The position numbers were made by a program, and so were the translations under genes. Below are positions 5,634-6,332 of a DNA stretch of 6,332 nt, piece by piece. The stretch covers positions 41,081-47,412 of the forward strand of contig DIME01000092.1 of NCBI GenBank assembly GCA_002425405.1. Direction: 5' to 3'. The notes below the pieces were generated by a model. That model was not told the DNA's origin and did not search any database. It saw only the letters and a list, made by a program, of their open reading frames with translations. This DNA comes from Candidatus Accumulibacter vicinus. GTDB taxonomy: Bacteria > Pseudomonadota > Gammaproteobacteria > Burkholderiales > Rhodocyclaceae. The stretch's first letter is position 1; each line of letters starts with the position of its first letter.

Positions 5634-6332
5634 TCAGACTTCGAGGTGGGCGTAGAGTGCGGTCGACAGGTAGCGTTCGCCGAACGAGGGAATGATCACC
5701 ACACTCAGCTTGCCGGCATTTTCCGGCCGCCGCGCGACTTCGAGGGCGGCCCAGACGGCCGCACCCGAGGAAATTCCCACCAACAGCCCTTCTTCGCGCG
5801 CCATCCGGCGAGCGATGTCGAAAGCGTCGTCGGCCTTGACGCGCAGCACTTCGTCGTAGATCGCGGTATTCAGGACCTTGGGAACGAAACCGGCGCCGAT
5901 CCCCTGAATCGGATGCGGTCCCTTGACCCCGCCCGAGAGCACCGGCGACGCGTCGGGCTCGACGGCGATGACCTGCACGCCGGGTCTTCTGGCCTTGAGC
6001 ACTTCGCCGACGCCGGTAATGGTGCCACCGGTACCGACACCGGAGACGAAGATGTCGACCTGTCCGTCGGTATCGCGCCAGATCTCTTCCGCCGTCGTCG
6101 CGCGGTGGATCGCGGGATTGGCCGGGTTCTCGAATTGCTGCGGGATGAAATAACGGGCATCGGCGGCAGCGAGTTCTTCGGCGCGGCGGATCGCGCCACC
6201 CATGCCATCAGGTCCGGAGGTCAGCACCAGTTCGGCACCATAGGCCTTGAGCAACAGGCGGCGTTCTCGGCTCATGGTTTCCGGCATCACGAAGCAGCAT
6301 CGGATGCCGCGCGCCGCACAGACCATCGCCAG
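5634..6332 (-). CDS. cysK: Cysteine synthase (O-acetylserine sulfhydrylase, CysK type), N-terminus outside window
   Basis: The C-terminal 232 residues of a fold-type II PLP enzyme are visible. The enzyme makes L-cysteine from O-acetylserine and sulfide. The frame stays open through the right edge, and the first visible residues (LAMVCAARG, then MPETMS) correspond to the helix just after the SGNTG substrate loop. About 80 residues are therefore missing, including the PLP lysine. Counting from the ATG codon at 6324-6326, the PLP phosphate loop GTGGTITG is at 98-105, the IQGIGAGF segment at 140-147 and GISSGAA at 184-190. QQFENPANP, EIWRDTDGQVD and the terminal GERYLSTALYAHLE match CysK rather than CysM. 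One small departure is a Pro in PHPIQG, where CysK proteins commonly have Lys. The internal ATG at 6324 is not the start. The gene leads directly into the C-S lyase gene, and its promoter must lie outside the window. Confidence 0.93.
   Translation of the reverse strand: MAMVCAARGIRCCFVMPETMSRERRLLLKAYGAELVLTSGPDGMGGAIRRAEELAAADARYFIPQQFENPANPAIHRATTAEEIWRDTDGQVDIFVSGVGTGGTITGVGEVLKARRPGVQVIAVEPDASPVLSGGVKGPHPIQGIGAGFVPKVLNTAIYDEVLRVKADDAFDIARRMAREEGLLVGISSGAAVWAALEVARRPENAGKLSVVIIPSFGERYLSTALYAHLEV

Noticed and set aside
1..6332. Search for mobile elements, tRNA or rRNA genes, CRISPR repeats, phage genes and defence or toxin genes
   Set aside because: I saw no transposase, integrase, long direct or inverted repeat, tRNA-like cloverleaf or repeat-spacer pattern. 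Nearly all the window is accounted for by five metabolic genes.

Overview
This window reads as ordinary chromosomal DNA from a GC-rich proteobacterium. A betaproteobacterium, perhaps Rhodocyclales-like, is my best guess, but that rests only on base composition and the flavour of the proteins, and no rRNA or other marker is present. It holds five protein-coding genes, four complete and one cut by the right edge. There are no RNA genes, insertion sequences, CRISPR arrays or phage genes.

Layout: three genes run rightwards. The first (128-2206) is a single-subunit molybdopterin-dependent oxidoreductase of the DMSO-reductase superfamily with an N-terminal [4Fe-4S] motif. The second (2369-3382) is a medium-chain dehydrogenase/reductase of the zinc-independent, quinone-oxidoreductase-like type. 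The third (3474-4400) is a ketopantoate reductase family protein (PanE/ApbA). The gaps between them are 162 and 91 bases, and each carries a plausible sigma-70-type promoter, so these look like neighbours with separate promoters rather than one tight operon. A 47-bp gap then separates them from two leftward genes: cysteine synthase (5634 to beyond 6332, N-terminus outside the window) followed four bases later by a MalY/PatB-type PLP-dependent C-S lyase (4448-5629).

How they fit together: the leftward pair is clearly sulfur amino-acid metabolism. One enzyme builds cysteine from O-acetylserine and sulfide, and the other cleaves C-S bonds of cystathionine or cysteine-type substrates. The near-zero spacing suggests co-transcription and possibly translational coupling. 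The three rightward genes are all predicted redox enzymes of broad families, and nothing in the sequence fixes a shared pathway. PanE would act in pantothenate (CoA) synthesis if it is the true ketopantoate reductase.

I did not find a convincing undescribed system. The points most worth a second look are a strong Shine-Dalgarno plus ATG that opens a 47-codon reading frame overlapping the start of the molybdoenzyme in a different frame, a palindromic putative promoter before the MDR gene, a 13-base element shared by two upstream regions, and the pairing of a cysteine synthase with a C-S lyase.
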